Source of the DNA: an uncultured Caryophanales bacterium
GTDB lineage: Bacteria > Bacillota_I > Bacilli_A > RF39 > UBA660
Direction of reading: 5' to 3'
Length of the DNA stretch: 37,666 nucleotides
Assembly: GCA_949948745.1 (NCBI GenBank)
Contig: CATLHA010000011.1
Coordinates: 1-37,666 of the forward strand
Made by a program: the position numbers and the translations under genes. The notes under the pieces were generated by a model. It saw only the letters and a program-made list of their open reading frames with translations, made no database searches and was not told where the DNA came from. This document shows positions 1 to 9,727 of this stretch, in pieces (the stretch's first letter is position 1; each line of letters begins with the position of its first letter).

Positions 1-2753
1 TTGTTTTTTAAAACAAAATCATCCTTTACCTCATCGATGTTTACTCTAATATTTCTTATTTTATTTACCGTATAATCTCTAATTTCTTTATCGTGTTCTG
101 TGATTATTCTTCTTTCATCTCGATAAATTGGCGTTAGTGGCTTATTATGACTTACAAATAAATCATTTAAATTTCCTGCAACAATATATTGTGTATTAGT
201 AGAATCGGAATAAAAATCACAGGTTGGATCAAGTTCTTTGTTTGTAAAATCATATTCTAATGCATAGAAGGGAGAACATGCGTATTGTTCTGATTCATCT
301 TCTATATTAATTTCATCATGAAAGAAACACTCTACATTTAAATCATCGTTTCCATCCCCTACAGTTACCAGTTTTATTTTTGTTCTTTCCGCTAATTCTT
401 CTAATTTTTGTAGTTCTTTTTCTCTTTCTTCTAATGTTAGTTTTTGTAGTTTTCTTTTTCTTAGCTCAATATATTTTTCTACTTCTTCCTTACTTTTTTC
501 TATAATAAATTCTCCATCTAGTCTTAAGGATTCTGCGACTGCTTTCTTTAAAGCTGAACAAGATTTTTTGAAGTAACTTGTACCTTCCACATTATCATGA
601 CAATAAACATTATTGTTCTGCCAATCCCAAGACTCAGTTAAAAGAATTTCTTCTCCCCCATCTAATAATTTGGTCACAAAAACACCACCAGCTAAATTGC
701 TTGTTGCATGAACCATACAATTGTGCCCAATACCTTGATATTTTTGACAACAATTGGTATAGTTACTTTCTCCTACCAGCATCGCAAATGGATCATCTTT
801 TCGAAGTAATTCTGCCTTAATTCTATATCCGTTAATTTTATAGATATGACTTCTTTTAATTAAAGAACTAAGTCTTCTTTCCTGATTTTTTTCATAAATT
901 TCTTGATAAGCATTGAAGATTTCTTGTCCATCAACACCTGCATTTTTTACTTGTAGTGCTAATTCATAACATCCACTATGATGATCAAATATGTTACTAT
1001 CAAGGTAATCTAACACTTGTTTTAAAGAGGGAATTCTATTTCCAGACTGGTACATATAATAATTTTGAATAGTGCTAAATTTTTGCTGAATGATAGCTAA
1101 ATTTTCTTGAATAAGTGATTTTCGTAAAATAATATCCATATTCTTTATTAAAAAACTATAAAAATCTTCATTATATTCTTTATCACATTGATCAAACATC
1201 CATCGAATATTCATTCCATTTAACCAGTTGGAGGAACTGATTGAGAATAAACACCTTCTTATATCAGAAGAAGCTTCACTAATTAATTCATATCTTTTTT
1301 CGTTATGTTTTTTATAATTTTTTTTGATAAAATCATTTAGTTCTCTACCGAATGTACCACTTATTTTTTTTCTTTTTTTGATTTCTTCTTCTGTCATTAG
1401 TGAACATAGATAAATTGCAAATTGTTTTGGAATGTCAATTCTTGTATTATTAAAATATTCTACTGTTTCTATTTCTTTAAATGATTCTTTAATTTTCTTA
1501 GACATTCTTGGATATTCTGATAAAAGTTCTATATATTCATAGGAATCTAATCTACAATTTTTTCCTGTAAACAAATTTATAAATGATTCTATTCTTTTTT
1601 TCTGATTATTATCTTTCCTAAATAAACCAAATGTTTCTATCATGTTTGCAAATGCTTTTATCACTACTGGGAAGTCTTCCCATGGTACTATATTTTTAAT
1701 CTGATTCCATATTTTATAGTCAAAATGTTTTGCTGTTTCTTTATTTAATGCTTCTAATAGAAATGGTGTGATATCATAACTTCTTCTCATTTTAGAATAT
1801 AGAGTTTTAAATTTATAAAGAGCATCCTTTTCTCCTAATAAGGCTATTTTATCATCTAGTAAGGGACCTACATATTCATCTTGTGCTAAATCATCTAAAT
1901 ATTGATATTTTGCTTTTAATAAATGATTTACATAAAGATAAATATAACTTTTAATTAATGAATTAGTATTAGAACCCTCTAGTTCATGTTGCCCCCATGG
2001 TGTTACCAAAGTAGTCAAATTAATTGCTTCCATTACAATATTATTTCTAATTGTTTTTAAACTGCCTGGTAAATAAATTTCTCTTAGATTACTGCATCTT
2101 CTAAATGCTGCTTCCTCTATTACTTCCAAGGTTTCTGGTAGTACTACTTTTTTTAAATTTATACATTGCTCAAAAGCATATTTATTGATTTTTTTTAATC
2201 CACTTTGGAATAAAACCTCTTTTAAACCAGTACATTTTTCAAAAGCACTTTCCATAATTTCCTCTACTCCACTTGGAATTACGATACTTTTTAATGTAGG
2301 GCAATTATAGAATGCATTAAATCCAATTGATTTTACACTGTTTGGAATAATTACCTTTTTTAAGTTATCACAGTGTCTTGCAAAACCTTCAGGGATAAGT
2401 TCTATTCCTTCTTTTAATATAATTTCTTCTAACATAGGACAAGATTCTAATAAATCATAGCCTAAATTTTCTATAGTACCTGGAATTAATAACTTCTTTA
2501 AGCAATATACACCATAAAATGCATTTGGTTCAATGGTTTTTACTCCTTCAGGTATTTCCAATACTTCGATATTTGAATGATAAAAAGTGCTTTCTTTGAT
2601 TTTTTCTAAAGTACTTGGAAGTTTTATTTTTGAAACATCAAAATCTGCAAATATATTATTCTCAATTACTCTTACACCTTCTGGAATTACTAAAACTCCA
2701 TCAATAATATCAAAATCTTCTATTTCTAATAGAATTCCATCTATGATTTTCAT
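1..2753 (-). CDS. LRR_5-type giant paralog A, 3' end outside window
   Basis: Partial gene, open to the left edge, with 917 complete codons visible. The ATG at 2753 overlaps the stop of gene B as ATGA and has GGAAGGAG about nine bases upstream, so translation is probably coupled to B. Residues about 25-250 are nine or ten BspA-type LRR units, closed by a TPWG motif (W253). A helical middle region follows, with a degenerate FGLF-KDNNQ motif and GTFGRELNDF. The conserved block has NYTNCCQ (Cys668, Cys669), GHNCMVHAT and SWDWQNNN, and its last motif is DNVEG rather than DNIEG. PIYRDER lies at 875-881. The final part (GEDWYLI, MHKV) lies beyond the edge. There is no signal peptide or membrane segment, so a cytosolic protein is inferred. 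Function unknown. It groups loosely with D in the shape of its LRR end. Confidence 0.9.
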   Translation of the reverse strand, partial: MKIIDGILLEIEDFDIIDGVLVIPEGVRVIENNIFADFDVSKIKLPSTLEKIKESTFYHSNIEVLEIPEGVKTIEPNAFYGVYCLKKLLIPGTIENLGYDLLESCPMLEEIILKEGIELIPEGFARHCDNLKKVIIPNSVKSIGFNAFYNCPTLKSIVIPSGVEEIMESAFEKCTGLKEVLFQSGLKKINKYAFEQCINLKKVVLPETLEVIEEAAFRRCSNLREIYLPGSLKTIRNNIVMEAINLTTLVTPWGQHELEGSNTNSLIKSYIYLYVNHLLKAKYQYLDDLAQDEYVGPLLDDKIALLGEKDALYKFKTLYSKMRRSYDITPFLLEALNKETAKHFDYKIWNQIKNIVPWEDFPVVIKAFANMIETFGLFRKDNNQKKRIESFINLFTGKNCRLDSYEYIELLSEYPRMSKKIKESFKEIETVEYFNNTRIDIPKQFAIYLCSLMTEEEIKKRKKISGTFGRELNDFIKKNYKKHNEKRYELISEASSDIRRCLFSISSSNWLNGMNIRWMFDQCDKEYNEDFYSFLIKNMDIILRKSLIQENLAIIQQKFSTIQNYYMYQSGNRIPSLKQVLDYLDSNIFDHHSGCYELALQVKNAGVDGQEIFNAYQEIYEKNQERRLSSLIKRSHIYKINGYRIKAELLRKDDPFAMLVGESNYTNCCQKYQGIGHNCMVHATSNLAGGVFVTKLLDGGEEILLTESWDWQNNNVYCHDNVEGTSYFKKSCSALKKAVAESLRLDGEFIIEKSKEEVEKYIELRKRKLQKLTLEEREKELQKLEELAERTKIKLVTVGDGNDDLNVECFFHDEINIEDESEQYACSPFYALEYDFTNKELDPTCDFYSDSTNTQYIVAGNLNDLFVSHNKPLTPIYRDERRIITEHDKEIRDYTVNKIRNIRVNIDEVKDDFVLKN

Positions 2754-5700
2754 AATAGGTTGCTCCTTCCTATCATTTTATTTTTCTTAAATTTTACTTT
2801 GTGCATGATTAAGTTTGGATTTTTCTCTTCTCTAATTTTTCTGATTTGTTTTAATATTTGTTGTTGTTCTTCTGAACTAACTATTTTTGTTTTTGTTTCT
2901 TCTTCGTATGGATAAGACATATCTTCTCCAATTTGTCCGATATACCCTAGCCTTTTATTTACTAAATACAAAAGGTACGAGGTATCTTCCTTTAAATCTG
3001 CTTCTATATAATCATAGGAATCTATTAGATGATGAACACAGTTTTTTATTTCATCCTGTTGGACTCCTTTTTCATCTTCTAAAGTTGGTTCTATTCTTGC
3101 TAAGTCTGAAATATAGATGGAATTGTTTTGCCTTTTTTCAAAGATTAAATACCAATCTTCCCCTAAGTAGATAGCACTATCTTCTAATTTTTCAGTAGAA
3201 TTATGATTACACATTCTTTCGTCATAGGATGCTTTTTCTATTTGGAATATTTTATTTTTTGTATAATCTCTAATTGCTTCTTTTTCTTCTTTTACAATTC
3301 TTCTTTCATCTCGATAAATTGGTTCAAGCATTCTGGAATCTGCAGTTAGCTCTTTGATATCTCCAACTAAAATAAACTGTTCTTCTTTGGCATCTGAATA
3401 AGCACTTAGATTAGAGTCAAAATATGGTCTTGAACTATCATAATTCACTGGTTGAAAAAGCTTTAACGAATATCTTTTATCTTGTTGAAACAACTCTCCA
3501 TTGATTTTTATATTTTTATGAGGATTGTATTTTAAACCTAAATCATCGTAACCTGCTCCAACTGTAACTACCTTAATCATTTGTCTTTCATCTAATTTAT
3601 CTTCATTAGAACTATTATATTTTTCTACTGCTTCTTTGCTTTTCTTGATAATATCTTCTGCATCTAACTGCAAAGCTTTTATTACAGCACTTTTTAAATC
3701 ATTCGTACTTTTCTTCAAATATTCTGTTCCCTCAATATTATCATGACAATATAAATTGTTGTTCTGCCAGTCCCAAGACTGTGTCAATAAAATCCATTCT
3801 CCATCTTTAAAGAGTCTAGTTACAAAGATTCCTCCGTCTTCACTATTTGTTGCATGAGCCATGCAATTATGACCTACACCATGATAGCGTTGACAACAAT
3901 TAGTATAATTTCTTTCCCCTACTAATAAAGAGAATGGGTCATCTTTTCTTAAAAGCTCTACTTTTAGTGTATATCCATCAATTTCATAAATTCTACTTCT
4001 TGGAAGCAAGGAACGTTTCTTTCTTGTTTGATTTTTTTCATAGACACCTTGATAATAGTCAAATGCTTCTTGATTGGTTACTCCTGCTTTATTTGCTTCT
4101 TTTAATAACTCGTAATTTCCTTTGTGGAAGTTTAGTTTTATATTTTTCATATAATCTAATGCTTGTCTTAATGAAATTTGACTTCTTCCAGCTCTTTCAA
4201 GATAATATTTTCTCATATCATCAAATTGTTTTTGAATCTCTTTTACTATAGTCTGTAAATTTGGATTATGGAGAATAATGGGCAGATTTTCTATTAAAAA
4301 TTTATAAAAATCTTCATTAAATTCCTTTTTACATCCATCAAATATATTATGTAATGTATAATAATCAAAGCATCCTTCTGTTTCTATTAAAGATACTATT
4401 TCTTGTATTTTGATATCATCAAGCGGTTTAACTGGTTCATAAGTTTCTAATACTACTTTTCTATAATTTTCTCTAACAAATGCGTTTAACCTTTTCCCAT
4501 AAGTTCCATTCTGTTTCTTTATTACTTTTAATTCTTCTAAAAACATATACTGTTTCCCATTTAAATAAACTTGAAATTCTTCTGGGATTTCGATTGCAGC
4601 TTCTATGAAATAATATACTCTTGTTCCAATTTTAAAATAATGATTGATTTCTTCTTCAGAAAGATTTGTTTTTAAAAATGCTTGATTTTTTTCTGTCATC
4701 ATAATTGATTTTAGTTGGAATAAATCTTCTATTGTTTTTAGTCGATTGGACCTATTTTTATCCGTCTCGAAGAGACCGAAAATTTCGATTATTTCTGAAA
4801 TAGCAGTAGAAAGAGCTTCTGATTCTCCATAAGAAATGGGAAGAATTTTCTGTAATCTTTTCCATACGAAATAAGAAAAATGTTCTGTTGTTTTTACATC
4901 CATAGCGTAATATAAAGGTATCCCAACATCATATTCTCTTCTTAATTTTTTGAATAAGTTCTTAAACTTTAAAATTTCGTTTTCAGAAGTACCGTAATTC
5001 TTAAATAATCTCATTGTTTTCTTTATTTGGGTATTTGATAAGAATTCTTCCATACTTTGATATTTTTCTTTTAAAATTGAATTAGCATAATAATATAAAT
5101 ATATTTTTATAATTTCTCCTGTAATGTAATTTGTATCTTTTAATTCTACTGGAATTGTTTCTCCTTCAATTAGAACTTTATTTAATTCTTCACAATGATT
5201 AAAAGCATTGTGCGCTATTGTAGATAAATCTTTTGGTAACCGAACGGTTTTTAAATTAGAACATCCAAAAAATGCACAATCTTCAATCGTTTTTACATTA
5301 TCTGGTAGTAATATTTCTTCTAGTTTGATGCATCTTGAGAAAGCGTTTCTATAAATTTTTTCTATCTTGCCTTTCATATTTATTTTTCTTAATTCATAAC
5401 AGTCAGAAAAGGCACGTTCTCCTATTGTTTCTACACCAATTGGAATTGTTATTTCTGTTAAGTTATTACAGAAATTAAAAGCTTGCGCCGCTATTTGTTT
5501 TAAGTTTTTTGATAACGATATTGTTTTTAATTTTCTACATTTTCCGAAGGCAAAAGAGTTTATTATTTCAACACTATCTGGTAATTTTATTTTTTCTAAG
5601 GCTAAGCATGTAGAAAAAGCATTTTGTCCAATCTCTTCTATGCCATCTTCCATCCTAATATTTTTTAAATTACTACATTCATAGAACAAGCTATCTGAGA

Positions 5701-6337
5701 TTTTCTTAATTTTCTTAGGAATTTTTATTTCCGTTAAACTTTCACATCCATAAAAAGCACCTGTTTCTAGAGATTGTAATGTATCTGGTAATTCAATACT
5801 TTCCAAATATTTGCACTTTTGGAATGCGAATCTCCCAATACGTTCTAATTTTTTTGGTAGTTCTATCCTTTCTAGACCTGTATCATGAAAAGCAAAATTA
5901 CCAATCGATAACAAATTATCTGATAATCTTACATTTTTTAGTTTAGAACAATCAGAAAATGCTCCTGTTTCTATTGTTGTTACACTGTTAGGAAGAAAAA
6001 TATTTCTAAGAGATAAGCAAAGAGAAAAGGCACTCTGGCCAATAATTTCTATCCCTTCAGGAATAACTACGGTCCTTAATTTAGCACATGAACTAAAAAG
6101 CTCTAATTCCAACTTTTTAATGTTTTTTGATAAAATAACTATTTCTAATGATCGACATTTAAAGAAAGCAGAAGGTCCAATTTTTTGAACACTATCTGAC
6201 ATTCTTACTTCTCTTATGTTATTTACTTCATAAAAGGTATACTCTTTAATTTCTGTTACTGTGTTTGGAATTTCTAAAATGCCATCAATAACATCCTCTT
6301 CTTCTACTTTTTCTAAAACACCATCTATTATTTTCAT
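2750..6337 (-). CDS. LRR_5-type giant paralog B
   Basis: 1195 residues, fourth gene of the E-to-A operon. It lies 22 bases after C, with a strong GGAAGGAGG site before the ATG. The N-terminus opens with the family cap (IIDGVLEKVEEEDVIDG) and about 16 LRR units to residue ~395, most with an F-x-x-C turn. The conserved block has Cys814-Cys815 in NYTNCCQ, then GHNCMAHAT, SWDWQNNN and CHDNIEG. The C-terminal block from ~1056 has GEDWYLI, SDLARIEP, EADLKEDTSY and MHKVKF. Oddity: the charged helical linker after CHDNIEG is about 20 residues shorter than in its siblings (KYNSSNEDKLDERQ in its place). The junction after the LRR lacks the WG motif and instead carries an EGE-rich loop. LRR assignment is firm. 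The acyltransferase-like reading of the C-terminus is inference. Function unknown. Confidence 0.93.
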   Translation of the reverse strand: MKIIDGVLEKVEEEDVIDGILEIPNTVTEIKEYTFYEVNNIREVRMSDSVQKIGPSAFFKCRSLEIVILSKNIKKLELELFSSCAKLRTVVIPEGIEIIGQSAFSLCLSLRNIFLPNSVTTIETGAFSDCSKLKNVRLSDNLLSIGNFAFHDTGLERIELPKKLERIGRFAFQKCKYLESIELPDTLQSLETGAFYGCESLTEIKIPKKIKKISDSLFYECSNLKNIRMEDGIEEIGQNAFSTCLALEKIKLPDSVEIINSFAFGKCRKLKTISLSKNLKQIAAQAFNFCNNLTEITIPIGVETIGERAFSDCYELRKINMKGKIEKIYRNAFSRCIKLEEILLPDNVKTIEDCAFFGCSNLKTVRLPKDLSTIAHNAFNHCEELNKVLIEGETIPVELKDTNYITGEIIKIYLYYYANSILKEKYQSMEEFLSNTQIKKTMRLFKNYGTSENEILKFKNLFKKLRREYDVGIPLYYAMDVKTTEHFSYFVWKRLQKILPISYGESEALSTAISEIIEIFGLFETDKNRSNRLKTIEDLFQLKSIMMTEKNQAFLKTNLSEEEINHYFKIGTRVYYFIEAAIEIPEEFQVYLNGKQYMFLEELKVIKKQNGTYGKRLNAFVRENYRKVVLETYEPVKPLDDIKIQEIVSLIETEGCFDYYTLHNIFDGCKKEFNEDFYKFLIENLPIILHNPNLQTIVKEIQKQFDDMRKYYLERAGRSQISLRQALDYMKNIKLNFHKGNYELLKEANKAGVTNQEAFDYYQGVYEKNQTRKKRSLLPRSRIYEIDGYTLKVELLRKDDPFSLLVGERNYTNCCQRYHGVGHNCMAHATNSEDGGIFVTRLFKDGEWILLTQSWDWQNNNLYCHDNIEGTEYLKKSTNDLKSAVIKALQLDAEDIIKKSKEAVEKYNSSNEDKLDERQMIKVVTVGAGYDDLGLKYNPHKNIKINGELFQQDKRYSLKLFQPVNYDSSRPYFDSNLSAYSDAKEEQFILVGDIKELTADSRMLEPIYRDERRIVKEEKEAIRDYTKNKIFQIEKASYDERMCNHNSTEKLEDSAIYLGEDWYLIFEKRQNNSIYISDLARIEPTLEDEKGVQQDEIKNCVHHLIDSYDYIEADLKEDTSYLLYLVNKRLGYIGQIGEDMSYPYEEETKTKIVSSEEQQQILKQIRKIREEKNPNLIMHKVKFKKNKMIGRSNLL

Positions 6338-6359
6338 TTTGGACCTCCTTCCTCCTGTT

Positions 6360-9300
6360 TTATTTTTTCTTAAATTTTACTTTATGCATTGTATAACTAT
6401 TTTGTTCTTTTGTCTTGACATAGTTTTTTAATATTTTCATCTGTTCTTCTTCCGTTACTGTTTTTTCACTATCATTCGTACCAAATAGATAACTAGTATC
6501 TTCTCCAATTTGCTCAATATAGCCTAAACGTTTATTCATAAGATACAAAATATAAGAAGTATCCTCCTTTAAATCTGCTTCGATATATTGACTGGAGTCG
6601 ATTAGTGTACTAACAATGGACTGAATTTCATCGAGTTGGTTCTTTTTCTCGTCTTCTAAAGTTGGAGTTACCCTAGCTAAGTCTTTAATGTAAATAGAGT
6701 TATCCATTTTATTTTCACAGATTAGATACCAATCTTCTCCTAAATAAATATCAGTATTATGAAAATTATTTTGCGAAACTTTTTGATAATTCCACATTCC
6801 TCTTGGATATGCTTCTTTTTCCATGTCCTTAATTCTTTTCGCTGTGTGATTTCTTACATTGTCTCCTGTTTCTTTCATAACTCTTCTTTCATCACGATAA
6901 ATTGGTACTAGCGTTTCTTCGGAAAGTACTAAATCTTCTAGACTTCCAGTCATGATATATTGAAATTCTTTAGAATCTGAATAAGCTGGATAAGAAGAAT
7001 CAAAATATGGTTTTGTATTATTGTAATCTACAGGTTGAAAATTTGATAAATGAAAGACTTGTCCATGAATGAATTGATTCGTATCTACTTTAATCGTCTG
7101 ATGAAAGAATTCTCTAAGTCCTAAGTCATCATATCCAGTACCTACGGTTACTATCTTAATTACTTGTCTATTTTCTAACTCTTTTAACTTTTCTAATTCT
7201 AATTCTTTTTCCTCTGATATCGATTTTTCTAGTATTTTTCTTCTTGATTCTATATATTTTCCTACTTCATTCTTACTTTTTTCTATAATAGACTCTGCAT
7301 CTAATTTGAAAGCTTCGGCAACTGCTTTTTTTAATCGATAGCTACCTCTTTTTAGAAATTCTGTTCCTTCTATATTGTCATGACAATATAGATTGTTATT
7401 TTGCCAATCCCAAGATTCAGTTAATAGAATCCATTCTCCATCTTTTAGAAGTCTAGTTACAAAAATTCCACCATCGGAACTTGAAGTTGCATGAGCCATG
7501 CAATTATGCCCTATCTTGTGATAGACTTGGCAACAGTTGGTATAGTTGGTTTCTCCTACTACTAATGTAAATGGATCATCTTTACGAAGAAGCTCTGCCT
7601 TAATTACATATCCATCGATTTCATAGACATTGCTTCTTCTAATAAGGGAATATAATCCTCTAATTTTATTTTTTTCATAAATATTTTCATAATAATTATA
7701 TTTTTCCTCATCTGTCACTCCTGCTTTTTGTATATCTTGCGCAAATTCTAAGTTTCCTTCTTTATAATTAAAGTTTGCTTTTTCTAAATAATCTAAAGCC
7801 TGTTTTAAAGAAGGTGTTTTTATTCCTGCGGTAAAGTGATAATAATCTTTGATACTGTCAAAACATTTTCCTATTTCCCCTATTTTTGTTTGAACTCTTT
7901 TGTTCGATAAAATAAGTTCAAAATTATCCATTAAAAATTCATAGAAACCTTCATGAAAAGAAAAATCACATCCATCAAAGATTCTGTGCATGGTATCATA
8001 GTTTATATGATTTTCTAAAGAATTCGATAGAAGAACTAACTTTATAACTTCATCAAATCTTTTTTCTTCCTTTAAAACATATACTTCTACCTCTTCTAAT
8101 ACATAGTGTTCTTTTATAAACTCATTGATTCTCTTTCCATAATTTCCTTGTAAATTTTTAATCTTTTTTACTTGAGATAACGTTAAAATGCCTGACAAAT
8201 ACATAGAAAATTCTTCAGGAATTACTGTATGATTTATAAAATATAGTTTTTCTTTCTTGATATCAAAAGATTCTAGGATTTCTTTTTTGTATTCTGGATA
8301 GTCATCCTCTAACAACTCTTCCATTTGATATACAAAGATTCGAAATGGATGTTCATTTAATATCTCATTAAACTTTTTGATTCTGTTTTTTTGATTTTTA
8401 TCTTTATGAAATAATCCAAAAACTTCTATCATTTCGGCAAGAGATTTTTCTCTTTCTTCAACACCACAACATTCCCAACTGAAATTTTTCTTAATTTCAT
8501 TCCATATTTTATAAGAAAAATTTTCCGTTGTTTCTTTTTTTAAGTATTTTAATATATCGGGTGCAACATCGTAAGATTTTCTTAATTTTCTAAAAATATT
8601 TTTAAATTTCAAAACTCCATCTTCCATAAAGCCTGCATTTGTGATAGCTTTTACTCTAAGGCATCCTATATTGCTGTTTTCTAAAAACTCGTCGATACTT
8701 TCATATTTTTCTTTTAATATTTGGTTTGCATAAAAGTATAAATATTGAATTAAAATGTCACCTGTAGAATCATTGTTAGTTATTTCTATTACTTGATTTC
8801 CTTCTACTATTTCTGATAATGAAAAACATCCACTAAAACAATTTTCGCAAATTCCCTCTATTTCACTCTTAAAATGAACACGTTTTAGATTTTTACAGTT
8901 TCTTAAAAGCATCGGTGCGACTACTTTTATTGATTTTGGGAATACAATTTCTTTGACTTTCGAATTCTCTAAAGCAAAACCTTCTAATACTTCTAAGTTT
9001 TCATTTAATTTGATATCTTCTAAGGAAGTACAATCTTGAAAAGCCATTCTTCTAATAATTTTTAAGTTTTTTGGAAGAATAATCTTCTTTAGTGAGAAGC
9101 ACTTCTGAAAGGCATATTCTTTGATTTCTTCTAGTCCTTCTCCGAAAATAACATTATTTAAAAATTGACAATCTTGAAAACTACAGCTTCCGATTCTTTT
9201 TACATTTGATGGAACCTTGATTTCTCTTAATGAGAGACAACTGTAAAATGCATATTCACAAATTTCGTCTATATTTTCTGGAAGTTCTATTTCTGATAAG

Positions 9301-9695
9301 GAGGTGCATTCTGAAAAAGTAAAAGAGTTGATCTTTGAAATGTTTTTGGAAAGATGAACTGTTCTTAAGCTATCACATTCTGAAAAGGTATGGGGAGCAA
9401 TTTCTGTCACAGTATCTGGTAATTTTACCTCTGATAAGGAGGTACAGTGATAAAATGCTGCTTCTTCAATTTCTTGTAATCCTTGATTAAACTTAATGTT
9501 TTTTAAAAAGCTGCAGTCATAGAATGCTCGTTTTCCTATCTTTTTTAAAGTAGTTGGAAGTTCTACTGATATTAATTCCATATGATCTCTAAATAGTTCT
9601 TTTGAAATATCAGTAACACCCTCTGGAATGATTAGCTTTCCTGATACAATATCTTCTTGCTCTATACTTTCTAAAATACCATCTCTTATTGTCAC
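6360..9695 (-). CDS. LRR_5-type giant paralog C
   Basis: I choose GTG 9695 (1111 residues). The longer reading from GTG 9704 begins inside the ribosome binding site AGGTGA (9701-9706), and only the 9695 start gives the family beginning M-x-I-x-DG. About 12 LRR units fill residues ~20-310; units 10 and 11 have lost the usual Phe. The middle region contains YDVAPD, VFGLFHKDKNQ and GNYGKRINEF. The conserved block holds Cys721-Cys722 (NYTNCCQVYHKIGHNC) and an intact SWDWQNNN and CHDNIEG. The C-terminus has PIYRDER, GEDWYLI, EADLKEDTSY and MHKVKFKKK. It lies 32 bases downstream of D and belongs to the same operon. It is closest in sequence to B and E in the last third. No export signal is seen. 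Activity unknown. Confidence 0.92.
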   Translation of the reverse strand: MTIRDGILESIEQEDIVSGKLIIPEGVTDISKELFRDHMELISVELPTTLKKIGKRAFYDCSFLKNIKFNQGLQEIEEAAFYHCTSLSEVKLPDTVTEIAPHTFSECDSLRTVHLSKNISKINSFTFSECTSLSEIELPENIDEICEYAFYSCLSLREIKVPSNVKRIGSCSFQDCQFLNNVIFGEGLEEIKEYAFQKCFSLKKIILPKNLKIIRRMAFQDCTSLEDIKLNENLEVLEGFALENSKVKEIVFPKSIKVVAPMLLRNCKNLKRVHFKSEIEGICENCFSGCFSLSEIVEGNQVIEITNNDSTGDILIQYLYFYANQILKEKYESIDEFLENSNIGCLRVKAITNAGFMEDGVLKFKNIFRKLRKSYDVAPDILKYLKKETTENFSYKIWNEIKKNFSWECCGVEEREKSLAEMIEVFGLFHKDKNQKNRIKKFNEILNEHPFRIFVYQMEELLEDDYPEYKKEILESFDIKKEKLYFINHTVIPEEFSMYLSGILTLSQVKKIKNLQGNYGKRINEFIKEHYVLEEVEVYVLKEEKRFDEVIKLVLLSNSLENHINYDTMHRIFDGCDFSFHEGFYEFLMDNFELILSNKRVQTKIGEIGKCFDSIKDYYHFTAGIKTPSLKQALDYLEKANFNYKEGNLEFAQDIQKAGVTDEEKYNYYENIYEKNKIRGLYSLIRRSNVYEIDGYVIKAELLRKDDPFTLVVGETNYTNCCQVYHKIGHNCMAHATSSSDGGIFVTRLLKDGEWILLTESWDWQNNNLYCHDNIEGTEFLKRGSYRLKKAVAEAFKLDAESIIEKSKNEVGKYIESRRKILEKSISEEKELELEKLKELENRQVIKIVTVGTGYDDLGLREFFHQTIKVDTNQFIHGQVFHLSNFQPVDYNNTKPYFDSSYPAYSDSKEFQYIMTGSLEDLVLSEETLVPIYRDERRVMKETGDNVRNHTAKRIKDMEKEAYPRGMWNYQKVSQNNFHNTDIYLGEDWYLICENKMDNSIYIKDLARVTPTLEDEKKNQLDEIQSIVSTLIDSSQYIEADLKEDTSYILYLMNKRLGYIEQIGEDTSYLFGTNDSEKTVTEEEQMKILKNYVKTKEQNSYTMHKVKFKKK

Positions 9696-9727
9696 TTTTC
9701 TCACCTCATTTCCTTTTTTTGCTTTTT

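Noticed and set aside
3850-3900. Zinc finger reading of the CC / H-C / H residues
   Set aside because: Spacing does not fit common zinc-binding folds, and two of the five residues are replaced in D or I.
3700-3960. PcfJ-type domain assignment for the Cys block
   Set aside because: There is some likeness (Cys, then a glycine-rich strand and a late acidic motif), but the tandem Cys, SWDW and CHDNIEG wording does not match what I know of PcfJ. Left unassigned.
2750-6337. Alternative genetic code with TGA as Trp, considered because of the low GC and possible Mollicute relationship
   Set aside because: Trp positions in conserved SWDW and WYLI motifs are TGG, and TGA ends gene B at the ATGA overlap.
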